Below are positions 8,278 to 16,009 of a stretch of DNA of 35,601 nucleotides, piece by piece. This DNA is from CAZQDP01 sp964592375 (GTDB lineage: Bacteria; Bacillota; Clostridia; RUG12999). The notes beneath the pieces are model-generated. The model was not told the DNA's origin, did not search any database, and saw only the letters and a list, made by a program, of their open reading frames with translations. How positions within the stretch are numbered: position 1 is the first letter of the stretch; every line of letters starts with the position of its first letter. Both the position numbers and the translations under genes were made by a program. The DNA is taken from NCBI GenBank assembly GCA_964592375.1, contig CAZQDP010000013.1, forward strand, positions 1-35,601, given 5' to 3'.

Positions 8278-9894
8278 TTATGCGTACATTTCTTCTCTCA
8301 TCTTCAAGACAGACTCATTCTCCAGAAATTCATCATAACTCCCCAAATAATCAATGACTCCTTTTGGAGTGATTTCTATAATGCGACTTGCGATGGTTTG
8401 AATGAACTGATGGTCCTGTGAGGTAAACAGCATGGTACCCTTGAAATTAATCAAACCATTATTCAGCGCAGTGATGGACTCCAAATCCAAATGGTTGGTC
8501 GGTTCATCAAGTAGCAGTACATTGGCACCACTGAGCATCATTCGAGAGAGCATACACCGAACCTTTTCGCCTCCCGAGAGCACGTCCGCCATCTTTTGCG
8601 ATTCCTCACCTGAAAAGAGCATGCGCCCTAAAAAACCTCGAATGAAGGTTTCATCCTGCTCTTTTGAAAACTGACGTAGCCAGTCTACCAAGCTGAGCTT
8701 TACACCATCAAAATAGCTTGCGTTGTCTTTTGGGAAATATGCTTGCGACGTGGTTATGCCCCATGAAAACTCACCGGAGTCCGGCTGCAATTCTCCCATT
8801 AGAATTTGCAAAAGAGTGGATTTCGCCTTACTGTTTGGCCCGATCAATGCAATTTTGTCACCTCTTCCAACCACGAAGCTCATCTGTGATAAAACGGACT
8901 CACCTTCTTGCTCATAGCAAAGCTCCGAGACAGTCAACAACTGATCTCCTGCCTCTCTATCAGGCTTGAAATCCACAAAAGGATACCGCCTTGAAGAGGG
9001 ACGAATATCTTCTATCGTTATTTTATCCAGCAGCTTTTTGCGTGAGGTCGCCTGCTTGGATTTAGAAGCATTTGCACTAAAGCGCTGAATAAACTCCTGC
9101 AGCTCTTTGATTTTATTTTCGTTCTTTTTATTCTGCTCCTTGGCTTGACGCAGTGCCAGCTGACTGGATTCATACCAAAAATCATAATTACCCATATATA
9201 GCTCAATCTTACCGTAATCAATATCTGCAATATGTGTACATACCTGATTTAAAAAATGGCGGTCATGGGATACCACAATGACCGTGTTTTCAAAATCCGC
9301 TAAAAAGTTTTCAAGCCACGTGATGGCTGCTAAATCCAAATGGTTGGTCGGCTCGTCAAGCAGTAGTACATCGGGATTGCCAAACAAAGCCTGTGCAAGC
9401 AGAACCTTTACCTTTTGGCTAGGTTCAATCTCACACATGAGCTTATCATGGGTGTCCTCAAAAACCCCAAGCGCACTCAGTAATTTGGCGGCCTCAGACT
9501 CTGCCTCCCATCCGTTTAATTCCGCAAATTTCCCCTCCAGCTCCCCTAAACGGATGCCATCTTCATCGGAAAAATGCTCAAGTGTATACATGGCTTCTTT
9601 TTCCACCATAATATCATATAACTGCTGATGCCCCATGATAACGGTACTGAGCACCCGGCAGTCGTCATATTCAAAGTGATTTTGCCGAAGCACCGCTATT
9701 CTATAATGCGGTGAAAGAATGACCTCGCCCTTATTTGCTTCTATTTTTCCCGATAATATGTTTAAAAATGTTGATTTTCCCGAACCATTTGCTCCAATAA
9801 GACCATAACAGTTGCCTGGTGAAAATTGAATACTGACATCCTCAAACAGTGCTCTTTTGCCAAACCTGAGGGTAATTCCACTTGTACTGATCAA
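8278..9894 (-). CDS. ABC-F family ATPase, YkpA/YbiT-like
   Basis: A soluble twin-ATPase ABC-F protein (538 residues), a family that acts on the ribosome and has no membrane domain. NBD1 has Walker A GANGSGKST (34-42), Walker B VLLLDEP and switch SHD, but its signature region reads IEPSQKVKV instead of LSGGE. NBD2 has a good LSGGEKVRCML signature and LLLDEP, but its Walker A is GPNSKAKST and its switch reads SQD. The linker carries the ASKSKQATSRKK segment of this subfamily. The start is TTG, chosen because AAAGGTGG lies upstream and the N-terminus then matches YkpA-type proteins. It is a single-gene unit with its own promoter and terminator. The exact cellular role is unknown; antibiotic protection is possible but unsupported. 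Confidence 0.93.
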   Translation of the reverse strand: MISTSGITLRFGKRALFEDVSIQFSPGNCYGLIGANGSGKSTFLNILSGKIEANKGEVILSPHYRIAVLRQNHFEYDDCRVLSTVIMGHQQLYDIMVEKEAMYTLEHFSDEDGIRLGELEGKFAELNGWEAESEAAKLLSALGVFEDTHDKLMCEIEPSQKVKVLLAQALFGNPDVLLLDEPTNHLDLAAITWLENFLADFENTVIVVSHDRHFLNQVCTHIADIDYGKIELYMGNYDFWYESSQLALRQAKEQNKKNENKIKELQEFIQRFSANASKSKQATSRKKLLDKITIEDIRPSSRRYPFVDFKPDREAGDQLLTVSELCYEQEGESVLSQMSFVVGRGDKIALIGPNSKAKSTLLQILMGELQPDSGEFSWGITTSQAYFPKDNASYFDGVKLSLVDWLRQFSKEQDETFIRGFLGRMLFSGEESQKMADVLSGGEKVRCMLSRMMLSGANVLLLDEPTNHLDLESITALNNGLINFKGTMLFTSQDHQFIQTIASRIIEITPKGVIDYLGSYDEFLENESVLKMREEMYA

Positions 9895-9932
9895 AATCTG
9901 TTTACCACCTTTGTATTATTAATTTTAAGTGC

Positions 9933-9961
9933 ATTATATCACATAATCTTATGCATGTACA
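9933..9961 (-). promoter_or_regulatory. promoter of the ABC-F gene
   Basis: Minus-strand TGTACA (9961-9956), a 17-nt spacer and a perfect TATAAT (9938-9933), about 40 nt before the TTG start. Confidence 0.6.
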
Positions 9962-9966
9962 GCCAA

Positions 9967-10007
9967 AAAAGATTTTTTCACTTAAATAAAGTGGCTAAAA
10001 ATCTTTT
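9967..10007 (-). terminator. possible AT-rich terminator of the deoR-type gene
   Basis: An 11-bp AT-rich stem (AAAAGATTTTT / AAAAATCTTTT) with an inner CACTT/AAGTG stem. It overlaps the DeoR stop codon and on the minus strand ends in TCTTTTTTGG. The low GC content makes it weak as a terminator. Confidence 0.35.
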
Positions 10008-10764
10008 AAGCGCAAATGATTTGAATACCATACTCATTTTGGATCTGTGCAGCCTCGGGCACAATGTTGTCTGTGATAATTGCATCTATTTTGTCTATCT
10101 TACATATTCTATGGAATGCTTCTGCCCCAAATTTACTGCTGTCGCACAGCAGAATCGACATTTTGCTATGCTCAATCATTTGGCGGCGAAGCTGGGCTTC
10201 CTCCTCCGAAATATCCAGCAACCCTTTTTGCGCAGATAATGCGCGGCAGGAAAAAAACAGCTTGTCTGCGTAGATGTTTTCAATGAAGCTCTGGGCCCCA
10301 GCGCCTGTATAGGACAGCGAATGCTCCCTTAAATATCCGCCGGTGCTATACACCTTCATGTCCGGAATGCCGCTGAGCGCAAGCGCCGTTTTCGCACCAT
10401 TGGTCACAACGCTCAGACCCGCTTTGGTAGATAAATATTTGACCATTTGATATGTGGTAGTAGAAGAGTCTAAAATAATTACCTCTCCATCTGCCGCCAT
10501 TTTTGCAGCTGCCGCCCCTATTCTGTCTTTTTCCTGCTTATGTTCAAATTCTCGAACATATAGTGGAATTTCGCTGTCCATTCCCGATGTAAGTGCCGCA
10601 CCACCATAGGTGCGTTTGATGCCCCCCTCCCGCTCCAGTGCACTTAAATCTCTGCGAATAGTGGCTTCTCCGATGAACATCATATGTGAAAGCTCGGTAA
10701 CCGTTGCCGCCTTGTGTTGTTTTAAATATGCCATAATGGCACTGCGCCTTTCAATATTCAGCAT
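10006..10764 (-). CDS. DeoR family transcriptional repressor
   Basis: A 252-residue DeoR/GlpR-type regulator. The N-terminal winged helix (residues about 3-57) has the family pattern: ERRSAIMAYLK, then GEATIRRDLSALER, then GGIKRTYGGA. The C-terminal DeoRC domain has the sugar-phosphate-binding DSSTTTYQM motif (about 98-106) and a late KFG segment. Members normally repress a neighbouring sugar operon until a sugar phosphate binds. This gene is divergent from the 10955-17218 operon and very probably controls it. Repeated GTTCA elements and a promoter lie in the shared 190-bp gap. The ribosome site GGGGG lies 9 nt before the ATG. Confidence 0.93.
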   Translation of the reverse strand: MLNIERRSAIMAYLKQHKAATVTELSHMMFIGEATIRRDLSALEREGGIKRTYGGAALTSGMDSEIPLYVREFEHKQEKDRIGAAAAKMAADGEVIILDSSTTTYQMVKYLSTKAGLSVVTNGAKTALALSGIPDMKVYSTGGYLREHSLSYTGAGAQSFIENIYADKLFFSCRALSAQKGLLDISEEEAQLRRQMIEHSKMSILLCDSSKFGAEAFHRICKIDKIDAIITDNIVPEAAQIQNEYGIQIICA

Positions 10765-10782
10765 GTCTTTTATCCCCCACGT

Positions 10783-10883
10783 GTTCAGTTATGTTTATTT
10801 CAACCAATAAACGCTTGTTTTCCGCGTCTATTGATGTTCATTAAACTACTTTTTCGGCAACTATTGATTTGTTTGCGTTCATT
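10783..10883. promoter_or_regulatory. candidate DeoR operator repeats
   Basis: GTTCA occurs three times in the divergent gap, at 10783, 10836 and 10877, 53 and 41 nt apart (close to 5 and 4 helical turns). Two of the copies belong to a larger repeat, CTATTGAT (10828 and 10861) followed by GTTCATT. The last copy lies between the -35 and -10 boxes of the operon promoter, as expected for a repressor site. The assignment to the DeoR protein is inference. Confidence 0.5.
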
Positions 10884-10892
10884 TTATATAAT
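10864..10892 (+). promoter_or_regulatory. promoter of the 10955-17218 carbohydrate operon
   Basis: TTGATT at 10864-10869, a 17-nt spacer and a perfect TATAAT at 10887-10892. Transcription would start near 10900, giving a leader of about 55 nt before the TTG start at 10955. Confidence 0.65.
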
Positions 10893-10954
10893 TGTAGCAT
10901 GTTTCAAGCATGAATGCAACCAAAAATCACAAAAAATACAGGAGGGACTTTTCA

Positions 10955-11851
10955 TTGAATGTAAAATTAGGGATCAATCTTGGATTTGCCATCAATCGGT
11001 ACATAGAGCCTGAGCAGTGGGCGAAAATTGTCCGTTGCGAGCTTGGGCTTTCTTCGGTTCAGTTTGTGGCAGATCTTTTAAATCCATTTTTACCCGAAGC
11101 GTATGTACTAAGCCAGGTGCAAAGAATTTGCGCGGCAACCGCTCAGCACGGCGTGCAGGTAGATAGCCTGTTTACCAGCGCATATACGCGCGTGAACCAC
11201 CTGATGCATCCGGATGAGGAGGCACGCAACATTTGGCTTAACTGGTTTAAACGATTTTTATCCATCGGGGCACAATTTGGTGCAAAAACTGCAGGAAGTC
11301 ATTTTGGTATTTTGACCTTTGCGGATTATGACAACAAGGACCGCCGAGAATACCTCATCCAAGAAGGTGTGAAAAACTGGCAAACACTTACCTTTTTTGC
11401 CAAAGAATTGGGATACGAAAGTCTTATTTTTGAGCCCATGAGCGTTCCTCGCGAAATGGCAAATACCATAGAGGACGCACTTGATTTGATGAACAGGGTC
11501 AATGCAAATTGCGGAGTACCCATGCGCATATGCTTGGACGTGGGGCACGCTCCGCATCCGGATCAGCGCGATCCCTATCCATGGATTGTGCAGCTTGCAA
11601 AATATTCTCCCATCATTCATCTACAGCAAACCGTGCTGCACAAGAGCAATCACGCCCCCTTTACGCCCGAGTGTAATAAAACGGGAATTATCCATCCCCA
11701 AAAGGTGCTGGATTGCATGGAAAAATCAGGTTGCAACAGCAGTCTTTTGATGTTTGAAATCGGCCATCGGGAGCACTACGATTCGGAATTTAAGATAATT
11801 GATGAACTGCGGCAAAGTGTGGATTACTGGAAAGAGTGGGTGAAGGCATGA
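10955..11851 (+). CDS. TIM-barrel sugar isomerase/epimerase (AP endonuclease 2 superfamily)
   Basis: A 298-residue xylose-isomerase-like TIM barrel, probably a metal-dependent sugar or sugar-phosphate isomerase/epimerase. Acidic and histidine metal-ligand motifs appear in family order: FEPMSVPRE, then CLDVGHAPH, then IHLQQTVLH, then LMFEIGHRE. The TTG at 10955 was chosen because AGGAGGG lies 8 nt upstream; an in-frame ATG at 10910 has no ribosome site and lies close to the predicted transcription start. The stop overlaps the next gene by four bases (ATGA), so translation is coupled. It is the first gene of the DeoR-controlled operon. Its substrate cannot be read from the sequence. The following galactitol-phosphate-dehydrogenase-like gene suggests a ketose or ketose phosphate. 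Confidence 0.85.
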   Translation: MNVKLGINLGFAINRYIEPEQWAKIVRCELGLSSVQFVADLLNPFLPEAYVLSQVQRICAATAQHGVQVDSLFTSAYTRVNHLMHPDEEARNIWLNWFKRFLSIGAQFGAKTAGSHFGILTFADYDNKDRREYLIQEGVKNWQTLTFFAKELGYESLIFEPMSVPREMANTIEDALDLMNRVNANCGVPMRICLDVGHAPHPDQRDPYPWIVQLAKYSPIIHLQQTVLHKSNHAPFTPECNKTGIIHPQKVLDCMEKSGCNSSLLMFEIGHREHYDSEFKIIDELRQSVDYWKEWVKA

Positions 11852-12888
11852 AGGCACTTGTTTTGCATGGCATCGGTGATATTCGTTTAGAGAACGTACC
11901 AGATCCCGTGCCCAAAGGGGATGAGGTGTTGCTGTCCATCACCGCCTCCGGTATATGTGGCAGCGATATTCCACGTATATATGAAAAAGGAACTTACCAT
12001 TTTCCCACCATTCCCGGGCATGAATTTGCCGGAAGAATTGTGCAGGCAAAGGATGCGGATATGGTAGGCAAACGGGCCGCTGTTTTTCCGCTGTTGCCCT
12101 GCTTTTCCTGCAAGCCTTGCCGTATTGAAGAATATGCCCAGTGCACAAATTATAACTACTTTGGTTCTCGCTGTGACGGTGGATTTGCAGAGCAGATTGC
12201 CATTCCCAGCTTTAATCTTGTCATGATCCCCGATGGGGTAACCGATGAGGAAGCCGCCATGTGCGAGCCTGCGGCCGTTGCGGTGCACAGCTTAGCCCGT
12301 GCAAATTTGCAAGCAGGAGAGTCTGTAGCCATCTTTGGTGCCGGCCCGATTGGGCTCATGCTGGCACAGTGGGCAAGTGCCTGCGGGGCATCCAAGGTGT
12401 TTTTGGTGGATATTGATAAGAATAAAATTGCTTTTGCAAAAAAACTGAATATTGCTCAGGTGATTGACAGTAGCGAAACTGCCCCTGAGGAGGCCATGCT
12501 GGCAAGCACGGGAGGGCAGGGCGCAGATATATGCATTGAGGGTGCGGGAGCGAGTGCCACCCTTTGTGCATGCATAAAGGCTTGTAGCGTATTTGGTAGG
12601 ATGATTACCATGGGCAATCCCGCGGGAGATATGCATCTTCCACAGAAGGTGTATTGGGAAATTCTGCGCAAACAGCTTGTGCTCAAAGGCACTTGGAATT
12701 CTTCATTTGGTAGCTTTAAAAATGATTGGCAAACTGCTCTTTGGGCTATGAAAACAGGCAAAATAAATACAAAAGTGCTCATTTCCCATCGCTATCGCAC
12801 AGAACAGTATCAGGAGGCATTTGACCTCATGAGAAATCGCAAGGAATTTTTTAATAAAATAATGTTTGTAAAGGAGACCTCCATATGA
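11848..12888 (+). CDS. zinc-dependent alcohol dehydrogenase, galactitol-1-phosphate 5-dehydrogenase-like
   Basis: A medium-chain NAD-dependent dehydrogenase of 346 residues. The catalytic zinc motif includes C37, H58 and E59 (GICGSD, PGHE). The structural zinc site is C85-x2-C88-x2-C91-x7-C99. The Rossmann motif is GAGPIGL. The segments SGICGSDIPRI, LLPCFSC, SRCDGGFAEQ and ILRKQL resemble GatD from memory, so oxidation of a polyol or polyol phosphate to a ketose is the best guess. The start at 11848 overlaps the previous stop (ATGA), with GAAGG upstream; a more upstream ATG at 11836 is less likely. Its stop in turn overlaps the next gene. Confidence 0.88.
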   Translation: MKALVLHGIGDIRLENVPDPVPKGDEVLLSITASGICGSDIPRIYEKGTYHFPTIPGHEFAGRIVQAKDADMVGKRAAVFPLLPCFSCKPCRIEEYAQCTNYNYFGSRCDGGFAEQIAIPSFNLVMIPDGVTDEEAAMCEPAAVAVHSLARANLQAGESVAIFGAGPIGLMLAQWASACGASKVFLVDIDKNKIAFAKKLNIAQVIDSSETAPEEAMLASTGGQGADICIEGAGASATLCACIKACSVFGRMITMGNPAGDMHLPQKVYWEILRKQLVLKGTWNSSFGSFKNDWQTALWAMKTGKINTKVLISHRYRTEQYQEAFDLMRNRKEFFNKIMFVKETSI

Positions 12889-13925
12889 ACGCAGCGATAT
12901 TTGAAGATTTAAATACACTCTCTCTTCGAGATGTGGCAGTGCCGCAATGTGATGAAAACAGTGTATTGGTCAAGGTGAAGGCTTGCGCGGTGTGCGGAAG
13001 TGACCTTCGCATTTACCATCATGGCAACAGCAGAGTAGTTCCCCCGCAAATTCTCGGTCATGAAATTGCAGGTGAGGTAGCGGATGTAGGCCGAAATGTT
13101 ACGAAATTCAAGGTGGGAGATCGGGTAGCAATCGGCGCAGATGTGCCTTGCGGCGAATGTAGCTTTTGCGAGGCAGGCATTGGGAACAACTGCCAAATTA
13201 ATTACGCCATGGGGTATCAATTTGCCGGTGGCTTTGCGGAATACTTGCTACTCAACCGCATTGTTGTAAACCATGGACCGGTGCATAAGATACCTGATCA
13301 TGTCAGCTTTGATGAAGCCGCTTTGGCTGAGCCTCTTGGCTGTGTACTCATCGCTTTAGAGCTTGCTCCCGTTCGCCTGAATGATGTGGTTGTGCTCATT
13401 GGTGCAGGGCCTATTGGACTGATGCTTTGTGATGTGGCAAAGGCAATAGGTGCATCCAAGGTCATTTTGATTAACCGCTCCGTGCAAAGGCTTGAAATTG
13501 CAAAGCAGCTTCAGTCTGCAGATGTTTATATTTGTTCAAGTGAGGAGAGTAGCGTTGCGCGAGTGCTTTTGGAAACCGTCGGCCTTGGTGCAGATGTCAT
13601 TTTTACTGCCTGCCCTTCTCCGGAAGCACAGGTGGATGCCATTGCAATGGCAAAAAATCGCGCAAAGGTCAATTTTTTTGGTGGACTGCCCAAAGATAAT
13701 TGCATTGTACCACTGGATACCAATGTCATTCATTACAAAGAGCTGTTCATCTCCGGTGCGCATGGTGCCATGCCCATCCATCACCAACGCGCCATAGACC
13801 TGATTGCAAGCGGTAGAATGGATGTGAAGAAATTCATATCTCACCGTTTTTCTCTCACCGATATTCAAAAGGCCTTTGAAACCGCTGAAGGGCATCGTGG
13901 CCTGCGCGTGATTGTAAATCCATGA
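12885..13925 (+). CDS. zinc-dependent alcohol dehydrogenase (sorbitol/threonine dehydrogenase-like)
   Basis: A second medium-chain zinc dehydrogenase, 346 residues. The catalytic zinc residues are C37, H59 and E60, and the structural zinc cysteines are C89, C92, C95 and C103. The dinucleotide motif is GAGPIGL. It is clearly different from the preceding dehydrogenase in its N-terminal 60 residues and its substrate-facing loops (IYHHGNSRVVPPQ), so this is not a recent tandem duplication. The start overlaps the previous stop (ATGA), with AAGGAGA upstream. Two successive polyol/sugar dehydrogenases suggest oxidation at two positions or an epimerisation by oxidation and reduction. The substrate is unknown. 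Confidence 0.88.
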   Translation: MNAAIFEDLNTLSLRDVAVPQCDENSVLVKVKACAVCGSDLRIYHHGNSRVVPPQILGHEIAGEVADVGRNVTKFKVGDRVAIGADVPCGECSFCEAGIGNNCQINYAMGYQFAGGFAEYLLLNRIVVNHGPVHKIPDHVSFDEAALAEPLGCVLIALELAPVRLNDVVVLIGAGPIGLMLCDVAKAIGASKVILINRSVQRLEIAKQLQSADVYICSSEESSVARVLLETVGLGADVIFTACPSPEAQVDAIAMAKNRAKVNFFGGLPKDNCIVPLDTNVIHYKELFISGAHGAMPIHHQRAIDLIASGRMDVKKFISHRFSLTDIQKAFETAEGHRGLRVIVNP

Positions 13926-13941
13926 AAAGGAGACATGTTTT

Positions 13942-15993
13942 ATGAAATGGTTTGAAACAAGCTATAGAAGAAATTTGGTGGATATGCACATTGAGGAATG
14001 GGACCAAAGCTTTATGTCGAAGCTAAGTGCCACCGAATATGTAGAAAATCTCAAAAAAGGCAAGGTAAAGTCCGCCATGATCTATTCCCATTCCCATATT
14101 GGACTGTGTAACTGGCCAACCGTCCATGGCAAGATGCATCCCGGTCTTCGCGGTTATGATTTTATCGGGGATGTCACGCACCAGTGCCACCAAAATGACA
14201 TTGATGTGCAAATATATTACAGCCTTATTTATGATAATTATTGCTATAAAGATCATCCCGATTGGCGCATGCTGAACATTCATGGCGTTGGTACAAAGGA
14301 AAAAGTGGATGCCCCAGATCATATGCCTCATCGTTATGGAAATATTTGCCCCAACAGTTTGCCGTATCGGGAATATACCAAAAAGCAACTGAAGGATTTG
14401 ATGGATCATTATCAGTTTGAGGGCTTTTTTCTAGATATGTTGTTTTGGCCTGTGGTATGCTATTGTGATAACTGCAAAAAGCGCTTTGCCGATGAAGTGG
14501 GCGGTGAAATTCCGCAAATCATCAATTGGGATGACAGCGTGTGGCTAGCTTTCCAAGAAAAAAGAGAGCAATGGATAGGTGAGTTCGCCTTTGAAATCAC
14601 CAACTTTATCAAAGGAATAAACCCAGATATGACCGTTGAACATCAATTTTCCCCCTCCGCTGCAAGCTGGCGATTTGCGGTAACTGAGAGCATTTCGGAT
14701 GCCAGTGACTATACCGGCGGAGATTTTTATGGCGGCTTTTTGCAGCAATCCTTTGTATCCAAAATGTACCGCAATGTTTCTCGCGCTCTGCCATTTATTT
14801 ATCACACTTCCCGCTGTGCTCCGAATTTGGCATTTCATACTGTGACAAAGAGTTTTGAAGAGCTATCTCTGCACAATTATTTAACCCTCGCTCACCATGG
14901 CGCTTTCTTGTTTATTGATGCCATCGATCCGGACGGCTCCATGCAAAGCACGGTTTATGAAACAATGGGAAAGGTGTATGAAGACTCTATGCCGTTGGAA
15001 CAGCATGTAGGCGGTGAGCCTATTTGTGATGTCGCCCTCTATTTTCCGCTCACCGGCAAATTGCAGCCTGAGCTGAATTGCAAAAAAGTTCCCTCTATTG
15101 TACCGATGCAACATCCGCTTATTGAAGATTCTATCAAAATTGCGGCAAATATTCGCAAATATAATCTGCCTTTTGATGTCATCACCGCTCGTGGCCTTCA
15201 ACACCTACAAGCAAAACTGCTCATCATTCCCGAAGTATATTTGATAAGCGATGCACAAGCGACAGAAATCCTACAATTTGTGTCCGGTGGCGGCAGTGTT
15301 TATTTGCGTGGACAGTTTCATAATCAAATGCTTTCGGACGCACTTGGTATCACATTTATTGGCACCACAGTGGAAAGCATAACCTATATGGCGCCAACAG
15401 ACGAAGGTCTATCAATGATGCCCGGATTTTGTCCTTCAAATCCATTGACAATTCCTGCCCATCAGTGTATAATATCCCTCAGTGGTGAGGCGCAAATTCT
15501 TGCCAAAACCATCCTCCCCTATACTATTCCGGGAGACACTGACAAATTCGCTTCCGGCTGGAGCAACCCACCTTCTCGAAAAACTCAAGGCGTTGCACTT
15601 TTCAAAAAGCAAATTGGCAAGGGGCAAGTGATTTGGTCCGCCGGCCCGCTTGAAATAGTCTTGCATGAAAGCGGCAGTGCGGTTTTTGAGCAAATGGTGC
15701 GCCATCTTGTGGGGGATAAGCCCACCGTGTTATCAAATGCTCCGGCACCGGTGGAAATCAAGGTGCGCAATAAAAATGGCAGATATATTTTGGATGTCAT
15801 TAACGAGCAAGAGCAAATGCCCATCATGCGGCTTTGTGACATTACCATTTCAGTATATATGGGTGGCATTTCTGCAAAAAAAGCAGTATTGCTGGGCAGT
15901 GGACAGGAGCTGAGTGTTACCATGCAGGATGGTTATGCAAGTTTTACTTTGCCTCAGCTACATATTTATGAAATGATCGAATTAATAACATAA
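13942..15993 (+). CDS. GHL6/GH42-like glycoside hydrolase with trimerization domain
   Basis: A 683-residue protein without a signal peptide, so probably cytoplasmic. The first about 350 residues form a TIM barrel of the hypothetical glycosyl hydrolase 6 / GH151 type. They carry the typical block GFFLDMLFW (D165) followed by C173, C175 and C178 in CYCDNCKKRF. Residues about 390-600 look like the beta-galactosidase trimerization domain found in GH42-type enzymes (RGLQHLQAKLLIIPEVYLI, then GGSVYLRGQF). A short C-terminal beta domain ends the protein. AAAGGAGA precedes the ATG. Alpha-L-fucosidases and beta-galactosidase-like enzymes share this layout, so the substrate is open. It lies inside the DeoR operon, between a dehydrogenase and a cupin isomerase. 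Confidence 0.8.
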   Translation: MKWFETSYRRNLVDMHIEEWDQSFMSKLSATEYVENLKKGKVKSAMIYSHSHIGLCNWPTVHGKMHPGLRGYDFIGDVTHQCHQNDIDVQIYYSLIYDNYCYKDHPDWRMLNIHGVGTKEKVDAPDHMPHRYGNICPNSLPYREYTKKQLKDLMDHYQFEGFFLDMLFWPVVCYCDNCKKRFADEVGGEIPQIINWDDSVWLAFQEKREQWIGEFAFEITNFIKGINPDMTVEHQFSPSAASWRFAVTESISDASDYTGGDFYGGFLQQSFVSKMYRNVSRALPFIYHTSRCAPNLAFHTVTKSFEELSLHNYLTLAHHGAFLFIDAIDPDGSMQSTVYETMGKVYEDSMPLEQHVGGEPICDVALYFPLTGKLQPELNCKKVPSIVPMQHPLIEDSIKIAANIRKYNLPFDVITARGLQHLQAKLLIIPEVYLISDAQATEILQFVSGGGSVYLRGQFHNQMLSDALGITFIGTTVESITYMAPTDEGLSMMPGFCPSNPLTIPAHQCIISLSGEAQILAKTILPYTIPGDTDKFASGWSNPPSRKTQGVALFKKQIGKGQVIWSAGPLEIVLHESGSAVFEQMVRHLVGDKPTVLSNAPAPVEIKVRNKNGRYILDVINEQEQMPIMRLCDITISVYMGGISAKKAVLLGSGQELSVTMQDGYASFTLPQLHIYEMIELIT

Positions 15994-16009
15994 AAAAGGA
16001 ATGATGATG

